24,461 bases of DNA from a virus. A model generated the notes under the pieces. That model saw only the letters and a program-made list of their open reading frames with translations. It was not told where the DNA came from and did not search any database. The position numbers and the translations under genes were made by a program. Below, piece by piece: positions 7,333-13,773 of this stretch; within the stretch, counting starts at the first letter, position 1, and each line of letters begins with the position of its first letter. The stretch is taken from the IMG/VR virus record IMGVR_UViG_3300037847_000987, positions 1 to 24,461 of that record; one strand, given 5' to 3'.

Positions 7333-7352
7333 ACTGCGCATTTTTGCGCAGT
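7333..7352 (+). repeat. Perfect hairpin in the leader of the 82-aa gene
   Basis: ACTGCGCA, loop TTTT, TGCGCAGT: eight perfect base pairs in the gap between two cassette genes, 28 bases before the ATG at 7381. No T-run follows, so it is not a standard terminator; it could mark mRNA processing or shield a transcript end. It holds two copies of TGCGCA, the palindrome that is overabundant in this window. Confidence 0.6.
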
Positions 7353-7380
7353 CTTAGTCAAACAAAAGGAAAAAAACAAA

Positions 7381-7629
7381 ATGGAAAAACCAGTTAAACA
7401 AATCGAAAAAGAGTACAATGAAATAATTAGGACTACTGATATATGGTTACATTCTTTAGATGAATTTCTAGAATATGATATTCTCGCAATTATTAATGGT
7501 ATTTTATACTCTGTATTTAATATGATTTATAAAGTTGCGCCTAACTTTGAAATTGCTAAGCAAACTATTGAAAATGCTTTAGATCATTTTGAAAGTGAAT
7601 TAGAAGAAAAACCAAAAGCAAAGGCGTAA
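7381..7629 (+). CDS. Small acidic hypothetical protein
   Basis: From the ATG at 7381, preceded by AAAGGA, this is an 82-aa protein. The frame is open from an ATG at 7324, but that longer form would run through the 7333-7352 hairpin and has no ribosome binding site, so 7381 is chosen. It looks fully helical: an N-terminal K-Q-I-E-K-E-Y-N-E-I-I part, a hydrophobic middle (I-L-A-I-I-N-G-I-L-Y-S-V-F) and a charged C-terminus ending K-P-K-A-K-A. I do not recognise the family. It belongs to the plus-strand cassette. Confidence 0.65.
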   Translation: MEKPVKQIEKEYNEIIRTTDIWLHSLDEFLEYDILAIINGILYSVFNMIYKVAPNFEIAKQTIENALDHFESELEEKPKAKA

Positions 7630-7631
7630 AC

Positions 7632-7718
7632 ATGTTTAAAACACTTGAAAAAATAGCGCATATATACTTAACTATTTGCGTTTTAATATGGATATTAAAA
7701 CTATGTTTGAGTATCTAA
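7632..7718 (+). CDS. Tiny single-span membrane protein (28 aa)
   Basis: ATG at 7632, two bases after the stop of the preceding gene, with AAAGG seven bases upstream. It encodes 28 residues: a short basic N-terminus (M-F-K-T-L-E-K) followed by a hydrophobic stretch I-Y-L-T-I-C-V-L-I-W-I-L-K-L-C-L-S-I that could span a membrane. The good spacing of the ribosome binding site supports translation. A second small frame (7688-7765) begins inside its 3' half. Role unknown; a phage membrane or lysis-related accessory peptide is possible. Confidence 0.5.
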   Translation: MFKTLEKIAHIYLTICVLIWILKLCLSI

Positions 7719-7765
7719 TTTGGTTTATTTTGGCGTTAATTTTGTACTTTAGCGCATCGGAATAA
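7688..7765 (+). CDS. Tiny membrane protein nested with the previous one (25 aa)
   Basis: A second small frame overlaps the 28-aa gene by 31 bases in another frame. From ATG 7688 it gives 25 residues, mostly the hydrophobic segment Y-L-I-W-F-I-L-A-L-I-L-Y-F, ending S-A-S-E. No clear Shine-Dalgarno precedes 7688; an internal ATG at 7703 is an alternative. It ends 24 bases before the terminator stem, so it is the last frame of the cassette. Support is weaker than for the upstream partner. Confidence 0.35.
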   Translation: MDIKTMFEYLIWFILALILYFSASE

Positions 7766-7781
7766 CTAAACAACACTTAAC

Positions 7782-7814
7782 AAAAAAAGCCACGTTTTTA
7801 CGTGGTTTTTTTTT
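7782..7814. terminator. Bidirectional rho-independent terminator
   Basis: CCACGT, loop TTTT, ACGTGG (7790-7805) is a perfect six-base-pair stem. It is followed by nine T on the plus strand and preceded by seven A plus G, so it also has a T-run on the minus strand. It sits where the plus-strand cassette (ending 7765) and the leftward replication operon (last gene ending 7969) converge, and should stop both. Confidence 0.92.
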
Positions 7815-7827
7815 GCTCAAAATTTTA

Positions 7828-7856
7828 ATTATACATAATCTTTTTTATGCACATAT
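7828..7856 (-). promoter_or_regulatory. Promoter-like dyad repeat, copy B
   Basis: On the minus strand it reads ATATGTGCATAA, five bases, ATTATGTATAAT, nearly identical to copy A at 5848-5876. Together they flank the whole plus-strand cassette as direct repeats. A transcript started here leftwards would meet the bidirectional terminator at once, so this copy may be an operator, a source of a very short RNA, or a boundary left by cassette insertion. Confidence 0.4.
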
Positions 7857-7926
7857 TGTTTTTTTGATTACTTTTTTTTGCATTTTTGATCGATTTTTGC
7901 ACATATAATAAGCCATATTTGTGCTA

Positions 7927-7959
7927 ATTATATTATACTGCTAGGGTTATTATATTATA
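7927..7959. repeat. AT-rich direct repeat ATTATATTATA
   Basis: ATTATATTATA occurs at 7927-7937 and 7949-7959, 22 bases apart, in a very AT-rich stretch between the terminator and the 68-aa gene. Each holds TATAAT-like hexamers on the minus strand. It may be an unwinding element or a pair of protein sites; nothing else is seen in this gap. Confidence 0.4.
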
Positions 7960-7968
7960 TGCCCAAGG

Positions 7969-8175
7969 TTATTTTTGTTTTTTGATTTGTCGGTTGCGCC
8001 ATGACAACTTGGCGCGGTTCTTAATTTTCAAAAAACACTTGTCTAACTGGCTAACTCTGGTGTCATGCCACCACTCCAAAACCAGCGCACAATGAGTCTC
8101 GCCACGTATGTTTTGAGCAAACTCGCAGTAATTCTCTTTCTTATCCGAAAGTACGCATTTTTCAGGGTAAATCAT
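7969..8175 (-). CDS. Small Cys-containing hypothetical protein
   Basis: A 68-aa frame with ATG at 8175 and no clear Shine-Dalgarno. It has four Cys (residues 7, 17, 29 and 47) in an N-terminal K-C-V-L ... N-Y-C-E-F ... T-H-C-A-L layout that could bind a metal, then a very basic C-terminus (K-I-K-N-R-A-K-L-S-W-R-N-R-Q-I-K-K-Q-K). The latter suggests nucleic-acid binding. Not recognised. It is the last minus-strand frame of the replication region, downstream of the repeat array, and ends just before the convergent terminator region. Whether it is translated is uncertain. Confidence 0.45.
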   Translation of the reverse strand: MIYPEKCVLSDKKENYCEFAQNIRGETHCALVLEWWHDTRVSQLDKCFLKIKNRAKLSWRNRQIKKQK

Positions 8176-8190
8176 CGATAGGCGTAGGAA

Positions 8191-8317
8191 TGAGAATATT
8201 GAGAATATTGAGAATATCTCTCTCTCTCTTCTCTATAAACTTAGTTTCGCATATTCTCATTTTTTTCTCATATGAGAATTTCAAATTCTCCATATTCTCA
8301 ATATTCTCATTTTCTCC
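8191..8317. repeat. TGAGAATAT repeat array with nested palindromes (candidate origin or operator array)
   Basis: Three perfect tandem TGAGAATAT units (8191-8217) face three inverted units ATATTCTCA (8251-8259, 8292-8300, 8301-8309). Between them are the perfect palindrome TTCTCATATGAGAA (8265-8278), an overlapping GAGAATTT-C-AAATTCTC palindrome (8274-8290) and a CT-rich tract (8218-8234). An 18-bp perfect inverted repeat (8191-8208 or 8200-8217 with 8292-8309) results. It lies between the primase-helicase gene and the 68-aa gene and has no ORF. Iterons of this kind mark replication origins or cooperative regulator sites. Confidence 0.75.
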
Positions 8318-8326
8318 TGCATCGAG

Positions 8327-10177
8327 TTAATCAATAAAATCATCTAATTCTGTTACAATTTTACGATAATTTCCATGATCTATCTTGCGTATTAATCCTT
8401 GATCCTCTAGTCTTTTTAGCCATCCATACACTGCATTATTACTACTCAACTTCATCACACTCTCCAGCGCAGACGCAAACGCAGTGGTACTAAAATTATG
8501 ACCATCTGTCATAACCGCAGCAAGCACTCGTTCTTCATTAGACTCCTTTGGATCACTATACCAATACATCTCATTTTTAGGAAGTGGCTTCATATATTTA
8601 AAATACAATTCACGCCGATCCTCTTCATCAATATTAATCATCTTAATTCCAACTGGTACATTATGCAACTCGTTATGACTGCGCACCTTTGTTATCTTCA
8701 TTACCTTTAATCCAGGAACACGCCTAGCATCGGCCATTTGCACCAAACAATCCAAGAAGTTAGAATACGCAGATCCACCTAACAACTGCGATACATCCAG
8801 TGGAGTCATCTCACCAATCTTTTTATGATGCGACACCAACACAATAGCCACCTTATGCCTTTTCTTTATATTCACAATCTTACGCAACAACTCCATTATA
8901 TCCGAGTTCTTAGACATCGACAACTGCGTACTCGTATACAAATTATCTACTACCAGCACATCATATTCTTCATGCACTAAATTAGCGTCAATTATATCCC
9001 ATTTATCCTGAAACAAATTCGATTGCCCATCACCAGTAAAGCGCAGGTTCTTATCCAGATTGTCCGACTCAATTGGGTACTGATCCATCAACGGCTTACT
9101 CACATTCTTAATCAATCCACTAAAACTCTCATCCTTCAACTCAAACTGCACATGCAGCACACGCTGCGCAGTAGGAATCCGATAGTTCATAAACGGCACA
9201 CCCATAGCAAGGCACATCGACAACTGCAAACTAAACACCGACTTACCCACATTCGTACCACCTGCGATACCCATAATATCACCATCATAAAACAATGAAT
9301 CGATAATCGGCCTTGGCAACTGATTAAATGTGGTCCGAAACTGCGACATGCTAAACGACTGCATGCCACCTAGATCCACCGCACTTTCACCATACCTAAC
9401 ACACAAACTAAGCAGGTTTTCCAGCGTATTACCATCACTAAACCAGTCAGTTATATCATAGCCAGAAGGTTTATCTTTCCAATCAACGGCATACAACTCC
9501 AATTCCTTAGAAAACAGCCGTTTTGCTACCTTTTTCGAGCCTTCTATACCTTTTTCATCGTTATCGTATATAATATATAGTTTATTATATTGTGATGGCA
9601 AGGTTACTTCAGCAGGCAGCGCACCTGCACCAGACGTAAACGTGATCGCAGGTGCGCCTTGGCAGTATGCGGTGACTACATCCTTTTCACCTTCGCACAA
9701 TATAAGATAGTCTTTGGAGAGTTGCGGAGTTCCAAACATCTTACACTGCGCATCACCGAACTGCTTTCCTTTATGATGCTTTACATGATTATCATTGATT
9801 TGAAATACTAACTGTGGCTTACCATCATCATTCTTTCGCACGCCTACAGGCATTTTAAGACATTGTTCATTCCAAGGCAGATCCATAGCCTTTACAAATT
9901 TTTCCCATCCATTTATAAATGCATTACGAGCATCTGCGTAGCCACCTTTGTCTACAGATACAACAGCCTTGGTATTGCTTAATACGTATTCTTCTCTCTT
10001 GTGTATTTTCTCATCTTCATCAAAATGCCATGTTTTCTGACACTTATGGCAAAAGGCATAATCCTCATTAATAGTTACTGTACCTTGAGGACGATTAGAG
10101 CCTAGATCACACTCAGGACACCAAGCTCGTAACCGATTATTTGATATGCGAGTAAATACATCCTCTAGACGAATCAC
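8327..10177 (-). CDS. Bifunctional primase-helicase
   Basis: A 616-aa replication protein. A zinc-binding primase N-terminus has C20-P-E-C23 and C43-H-K-C46. A TOPRIM domain follows, with the acidic motif C-E-G-E-K-D (E162, E164) and I-Y-D-N-D-E (D205, D207). The C-terminal half is a RecA-fold motor: Walker A GGTNVGKS (306-313), Walker B V-L-V-V-D-N (D411), and a V-S-H-H-K-K loop with a Q-L-L-G-G-S-A-Y motif. The last about 70 residues look like a winged helix (Y-G-W-L-K-R-L-E-D-Q-G-L-I-R-K). The layout matches T7 gp4-type or RepA-like phage primase-helicases, with an added C-terminal winged helix. The start is GTG at 10177, overlapping the nuclease stop as GTGA. It should unwind DNA and make primers at the fork. 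Confidence 0.93.
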   Translation of the reverse strand: MIRLEDVFTRISNNRLRAWCPECDLGSNRPQGTVTINEDYAFCHKCQKTWHFDEDEKIHKREEYVLSNTKAVVSVDKGGYADARNAFINGWEKFVKAMDLPWNEQCLKMPVGVRKNDDGKPQLVFQINDNHVKHHKGKQFGDAQCKMFGTPQLSKDYLILCEGEKDVVTAYCQGAPAITFTSGAGALPAEVTLPSQYNKLYIIYDNDEKGIEGSKKVAKRLFSKELELYAVDWKDKPSGYDITDWFSDGNTLENLLSLCVRYGESAVDLGGMQSFSMSQFRTTFNQLPRPIIDSLFYDGDIMGIAGGTNVGKSVFSLQLSMCLAMGVPFMNYRIPTAQRVLHVQFELKDESFSGLIKNVSKPLMDQYPIESDNLDKNLRFTGDGQSNLFQDKWDIIDANLVHEEYDVLVVDNLYTSTQLSMSKNSDIMELLRKIVNIKKRHKVAIVLVSHHKKIGEMTPLDVSQLLGGSAYSNFLDCLVQMADARRVPGLKVMKITKVRSHNELHNVPVGIKMINIDEEDRRELYFKYMKPLPKNEMYWYSDPKESNEERVLAAVMTDGHNFSTTAFASALESVMKLSSNNAVYGWLKRLEDQGLIRKIDHGNYRKIVTELDDFID

Positions 10178-10830
10178 AGCGCACTGCGCAACTTATTTAG
10201 TGCGCAGCAATGCTTGAAAACCTGCGCACCAGCGTCTAGCTTTTTGCGATCAATAACATGTTGATGAAACTTGCCATCTTCCTTTCCAAAACGCATTATG
10301 ATACCATGAGATACTTTAGCCTTCGGCTGCGCAGCTTCGTACATCATAGTATATGCACCTAATTGAACAATCATTTCTGGGTATGGTCCACCTTTTGACG
10401 TTTTCCAATCTACCACAATCAATTCATTATCTTTCTTCGCAATGGCATCCACTGTACCTCCAACCTGCAACTCTTCATTTACCAGAACCAGTTCACTGGC
10501 TAATATTTTTATGCCTGCGCCTTCGTACCATTCTTTAAAACCAAAGAATGCTTTGAGTGCTTTTTCTTCTTGATTAGGTGTGAAATCACGTGTGTCAACA
10601 TCAAAACCTTGGAAAAAACCTTGTATTAATAGGTGTGTCAACGTTCCTATACGACCTGCTTCACGCATCACTGCATCTGCATCCTCACCTTGCGCAGTCA
10701 TCCGCTTTGCCCACGCAATCAACGTATTCTTATTCCATCCCAACATAGCGTTGATAATGGTAGTTACAGAACTAGCACGATTGCCATTCTGAAGGACATA
10801 ATTTTGTCCATGTAGCTTTGTTTTACTCAT
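10174..10830 (-). CDS. PD-(D/E)XK nuclease, RecB/Cas4-like
   Basis: A 218-aa nuclease. It carries the RecB-family pattern: an early T-H-L-L-I-Q motif (His66), E113 in A-S-E-L-V-L, G-G-T-V-D-A-I (D128), then I-V-V-D-W-K-T-S-K (D141, K143) and a Q-L-G-A-Y-T-M motif (Q156). These are the catalytic and motif III residues of exonuclease-type PD-(D/E)XK enzymes. It is translationally coupled to the primase-helicase (GTGA overlap), pointing to recombination-dependent replication or end processing. No separate recombinase gene is obvious nearby. Start ATG 10830. Confidence 0.9.
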   Translation of the reverse strand: MSKTKLHGQNYVLQNGNRASSVTTIINAMLGWNKNTLIAWAKRMTAQGEDADAVMREAGRIGTLTHLLIQGFFQGFDVDTRDFTPNQEEKALKAFFGFKEWYEGAGIKILASELVLVNEELQVGGTVDAIAKKDNELIVVDWKTSKGGPYPEMIVQLGAYTMMYEAAQPKAKVSHGIIMRFGKEDGKFHQHVIDRKKLDAGAQVFKHCCALNKLRSAL

Positions 10831-10936
10831 TCTCTTTCCTTTTATATGTATTAATTAAAAACAATATGTAATGCACTATAATAAGTGCCAATATTCCATT
10901 TAGCAGGTATTCTGATATATCAATTAATATCATCAT
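10823..10936 (-). CDS. Small membrane protein (37 aa), nested
   Basis: ATG at 10936 (a second ATG at 10933) opens a 37-residue frame with a hydrophobic segment L-L-N-G-I-L-A-L-I-I-V-H-Y-I-L-F-L-I and a basic C-terminus (Y-K-R-K-E-N-E). It begins inside the last 17 bases of the 55-aa gene and ends eight bases inside the RecB-like gene. The chained overlaps are what suggest it is real; the ribosome binding site (GGATAT) is weak. Possible small inner-membrane peptide of unknown role. Confidence 0.45.
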   Translation of the reverse strand: MMILIDISEYLLNGILALIIVHYILFLINTYKRKENE

Positions 10937-11087
10937 ATATATCCAATAACATTTCTTTTATTTCTGCTAATTCTTTATGTATATACCAGCGCATCAAATA
11001 ATGATATACAATAAGCAGCACTGCGATGTATACTAAGGTAAATACATCAAATCCATTCTCGGATAGTGATTGTAGCCAAAAACTCAT
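10920..11087 (-). CDS. Small single-span membrane protein (55 aa)
   Basis: ATG at 11087 overlaps the methyltransferase stop as ATGA and is preceded by AAAGGAG at good spacing, so translation is very likely. The 55 residues comprise a short N-terminus, a transmembrane segment F-T-L-V-Y-I-A-V-L-L-I-V-Y-H-Y-L-M, and a charged helical C-terminus (H-K-E-L-A-E-I-K-E-M-L-L-D-I-Y-D-D-I-N). The topology could suit a membrane regulator or holin-like partner, but a single span in a replication operon is not diagnostic. Confidence 0.7.
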   Translation of the reverse strand: MSFWLQSLSENGFDVFTLVYIAVLLIVYHYLMRWYIHKELAEIKEMLLDIYDDIN

Positions 11088-12118
11088 AATAACTCCTTTA
11101 TTTTCCTGGCTACTGCTGCGACTACATCCACAGTCACTGCATTACCAGCTTGTTTATATCTTTGTGTATCACTAATAGCAACCTTCTTACCATCCAACAA
11201 TCCAAACTCATTATGATTATCTGGAAAGCCTTGTAAGCGCATACATTCCACAGGCGTAAGTCTGCGTATGGAAGTTTGATTAATTTTCACTCCATGCTGA
11301 TCTTGTTGGGTAAGCGTAAACATATCTTCGCCATATTCTTTAAATCTGCGACCATTTTGTCTTTTATTTGCACGATTTGGTGTTAATACTGGTTGAATCA
11401 TCATCGGCACATTGTTACCGCCCATTCCCATCTGACTTGAAAGGCAAGGTGTTTCTCCTGGTACTTTGTGGTAACGTATTGCTCTGCCACCATCGGCACG
11501 TTTGCCATCAAAACTGCGTTCTGTGAATGTTTGTATTAATTTTTTTTTACGTTTTGATTTAAACGATTTATCATCTCTTCCGATAGGAAATACCGATCGT
11601 CCACCTCTGTCTCCAGTATATCCGACAAGGTATAACCGCTCTCTATTTTGGGGTAAAAACCAGCGTGTATTAAGCAGTTGCCATTCGAGTCTATAGCTCC
11701 CAATGTTGGTAAAGGCTTGGATAATTGCCCAAAAGTCTGCGCCATCGTTTGAGGAGAATGTTCCTTTAACATTTTCCCAGACAAAAACACGTGGTTTGCA
11801 CTCAGTGATAAGCCTAATTGCTTCCCAAATAAGAGAACTGCGCGTTCCTTGAGTTGCCCCAGCGCGCTTTCCAGCGATACTAAAATCTTGGCAAGGTGAT
11901 CCAAAAGTGATAATGTCGATTTTGGGAAGGTTTTCTGATCGAATAGATTTAACATCTCCTAACTCCTCTGCAAATGGATTATTATATTTATATACTGCGC
12001 TGGCATATTTGTCTACCTCGGCAAATCCAACGTAATCAAACTCAAAGCCTGCACGTTCAAAGCCTAAATGGAATCCACCTATTCCACTAAATAGATCTAA
12101 AAATTTCACACCTGACAT
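11084..12118 (-). CDS. DNA (cytosine-5) methyltransferase
   Basis: A 344-aa C5-cytosine DNA methyltransferase, counted from the ATG at 12118, which has TTGAGG upstream; in-frame TTG 12139 and ATG 12133 are alternatives. All key motifs are present. Motif I is F-L-D-L-F-S-G-I-G-G-F, and motif IV is G-S-P-C-Q-D-F-S with catalytic Cys76. Motif VI is W-E-N-V-K (115-117 ENV), and motif VIII is Q-N-R-E-R. After a target-recognition region come R-R-L-T-P-V-E-C-M-R-L-Q-G-F-P (IX) and Q-A-G-N-A-V-T-V (X). It transfers a methyl group from SAM to cytosine, probably to protect phage DNA from host enzymes. No cognate restriction enzyme is recognised; the target cannot be read from the sequence. Confidence 0.95.
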   Translation of the reverse strand: MSGVKFLDLFSGIGGFHLGFERAGFEFDYVGFAEVDKYASAVYKYNNPFAEELGDVKSIRSENLPKIDIITFGSPCQDFSIAGKRAGATQGTRSSLIWEAIRLITECKPRVFVWENVKGTFSSNDGADFWAIIQAFTNIGSYRLEWQLLNTRWFLPQNRERLYLVGYTGDRGGRSVFPIGRDDKSFKSKRKKKLIQTFTERSFDGKRADGGRAIRYHKVPGETPCLSSQMGMGGNNVPMMIQPVLTPNRANKRQNGRRFKEYGEDMFTLTQQDQHGVKINQTSIRRLTPVECMRLQGFPDNHNEFGLLDGKKVAISDTQRYKQAGNAVTVDVVAAVARKIKELL

Positions 12119-12166
12119 GGCTGCCTCAACCATAGCCAAACCAAGGAATCTACATTTATCATCCTT

Positions 12167-12403
12167 CTAAACATTTTTGTCAGGTGTGCATTGATTACAA
12201 ATCTTTTTTTCTTTACCATATGTCACAAAATCTTCGTAATACTCTATGTGGTACTTTGTTGTTTGCTTAGATCTCTCCCAGCACCGATTGCATGCAGTAC
12301 AATGGTATATATGCTCATCTGCCTTGAATGCATCAGTATTCTTTCGATCTTGGTTTCTATTATACTCAAATATAGTTTTACTCCAGTTTAATACATCATC
12401 CAT
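12167..12403 (-). CDS. Small zinc-ribbon-like protein
   Basis: A 78-aa protein with two Cys pairs: H-C-T-A-C-N-R-C-W-E in the middle and K-K-I-C-N-Q-C-T near the C-terminus, about 35 residues apart. This is the spacing of a small zinc ribbon or treble-clef fold. The N-terminus is helical and charged. No HNH catalytic His-Asn pattern is complete. It overlaps the upstream 72-aa gene by eight bases and precedes the cytosine methyltransferase. Role unknown; DNA or protein binding is plausible. Confidence 0.65.
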   Translation of the reverse strand: MDDVLNWSKTIFEYNRNQDRKNTDAFKADEHIYHCTACNRCWERSKQTTKYHIEYYEDFVTYGKEKKICNQCTPDKNV

Positions 12404-12614
12404 TTATCTCTCTCCTTACTTTGTTAGTTATATCTACTTCAGAGCCATCAAACAATATCTGCGCAGCAAACAATAGCTCTCCACCTCTCCTTAAACTTTT
12501 TAATTTTTTAAGGTCTTTAATTAAATCTTTTAAGTCTAGCCTTGTAATCACCTCATCGGCTGTTTGTAAATCTTCAGTATCATACTGGATACTACCTGCG
12601 TAATATTCTATCAT
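12396..12614 (-). CDS. Small hypothetical protein
   Basis: ATG at 12614 overlaps the stop of the PP-loop ATPase gene as ATGA, which decides the start over an in-frame ATG at 12638. The 72 residues look helical: an acidic N-terminal half (Y-D-T-E-D-L-Q-T-A-D-E-V), a Lys/Leu-rich helix (L-I-K-D-L-K-K-L-K-S-L-R-R) and an amphipathic C-terminus. I recognise no family. It sits in the DNA-modification part of the operon. Confidence 0.6.
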   Translation of the reverse strand: MIEYYAGSIQYDTEDLQTADEVITRLDLKDLIKDLKKLKSLRRGGELLFAAQILFDGSEVDITNKVRREING

Positions 12615-13387
12615 AAGCCACAAAATCCTTCTTCGCACATAAACAATTCCTGTTGATCTGCAAATTCTATTCTTTCTAATGGTATTAGCGATCTATGTAA
12701 ATACATTTTATCTTTTAAACCTCTCTTTGATGAATCTCTTATAGCATGATCTACTTCCACGCATTGCTGCCATTCTTTTGGGTGATTATCTTTTATATCC
12801 TTCCAGTTTTTGTCTGAATGATAAGGACAAAACGTACAGGATGACTTAGGTGGTGTTGGAAAAGAAAATCGCTCAAAAACTTTTATACAATCTCCTCTAC
12901 TCATTCTTTTATCTATTAATGGATATTTATAATCAATTCTTGGTAATTGACTTTCTTTCATTCGTTGAATTTCATCTAAAGTAATACCTAGCCACATTTC
13001 TGTTTTTGGCATTCTTTGTCGTGGTTTCAAACCATGCAATTCTCTCACCTTCTTAATCACTGGCTGTATCTTGTATTCGCTAGTACACTGCCTTCTCACC
13101 ATTCCACCAGTTTCACTAAAGGCAGGTATAGATGCCCATCTTTGACCAGTGCTATTTTGTTTTTTTAAAATATCTTGTAATAAATTTTTTTTATTAACTA
13201 CATGTATTGGTATACCATCATTACATTTTGCCCACTCCTGTAACATTTCTAATATTTCATAGGTCCTTGGTAACTCTGCGCCAGGATCAGCAAAAACTGC
13301 GTGATCTGCTCTCTTAATCATTTTAATACTACTTAAAAAATATAAAGCAGTGCTTTGCACACCTAAACCAAGTGAAATCACTTTCAT
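12611..13387 (-). CDS. PP-loop ATPase, PAPS reductase / adenine-nucleotide alpha-hydrolase family
   Basis: A 258-aa protein. The N-terminal S-L-G-L-G-V-Q-S-T-A-L (residues 5-15) is the PP-loop nucleotide-binding signature in the form seen in phage PAPS-reductase-like proteins, and F-A-D-P-G-A-E follows at the expected distance. A middle R-R-Q-C-T-S-E-Y-K-I segment and a C-terminal K-S-S-C-T-F-C-P-Y-H carry Cys residues that may hold a metal or iron-sulfur cluster. True sulfate assimilation is unlikely in a phage. Family members activate substrates by adenylation in RNA or DNA modification, and the neighbours (two methyltransferases, an Nmad1-like protein) make a base-modification role attractive. 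That role is inference. It overlaps the upstream stop as TGATG. Confidence 0.8.
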   Translation of the reverse strand: MKVISLGLGVQSTALYFLSSIKMIKRADHAVFADPGAELPRTYEILEMLQEWAKCNDGIPIHVVNKKNLLQDILKKQNSTGQRWASIPAFSETGGMVRRQCTSEYKIQPVIKKVRELHGLKPRQRMPKTEMWLGITLDEIQRMKESQLPRIDYKYPLIDKRMSRGDCIKVFERFSFPTPPKSSCTFCPYHSDKNWKDIKDNHPKEWQQCVEVDHAIRDSSKRGLKDKMYLHRSLIPLERIEFADQQELFMCEEGFCGL

Positions 13388-13773
13388 CAGCTAAACTCTG
13401 GAAACCTTTCGTAAGAATAAAACCACTTTCTGCCTTTGCTCTGATTATTCTTACCTGTACTCAGCGCAAGGCACAATCCATGCGTATTTTCATATGGTAC
13501 ATACGCAACTATATCTTTAGGTACATAATACACTGCCACCACATCAACGCGTCCAGTATTGCGATATTTACTAAGGTTTATTTCTATCGCTGTGCCTCTA
13601 GATACTTCAACTACTGACTTGACCTGCACACGCTTCATTGCACCATTAGTCATCTCAACTACCAGATCTACTTGATCTGCATCTACAATAGGATGATACA
13701 CATTATAACCTTGTAAAATTAAATCTTTTTGTACTGCTAGTTCACCCAGCGCACCTTTAAATTGACTCAGCAT
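13387..13773 (-). CDS. PD-(D/E)XK endonuclease, resolvase-like
   Basis: A 128-aa protein with a small restriction-endonuclease fold: G-A-L-G-E-L-A-V (Glu11), D-A-D-Q-V-D-L-V-V-E (Asp36), then K-R-V-Q-V-K-S (Gln50, Lys52), the E...D...QxK arrangement of Holliday-junction-resolvase-like and group I intron-associated nucleases. It could resolve recombination intermediates or cut specific sites. It overlaps the next nuclease gene upstream by 17 bases and leads directly into the PP-loop gene. It is one of four PD-(D/E)XK proteins in the operon. Confidence 0.8.
   Translation of the reverse strand: MLSQFKGALGELAVQKDLILQGYNVYHPIVDADQVDLVVEMTNGAMKRVQVKSVVEVSRGTAIEINLSKYRNTGRVDVVAVYYVPKDIVAYVPYENTHGLCLALSTGKNNQSKGRKWFYSYERFPEFS

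Noticed and set aside
8191-8317. CRISPR array
   Set aside because: Units are 9 bp, partly contiguous and in both orientations; there are no regular unique spacers and no cas genes.
11536-11955. A 139-aa minus-strand frame inside the cytosine methyltransferase
   Set aside because: The methyltransferase has all its motifs in the other frame; this one has no recognisable domain.
12121-12174. A tiny minus-strand frame before the methyltransferase
   Set aside because: About 22 codons, Trp-rich, overlapped by the methyltransferase start region; no independent support.
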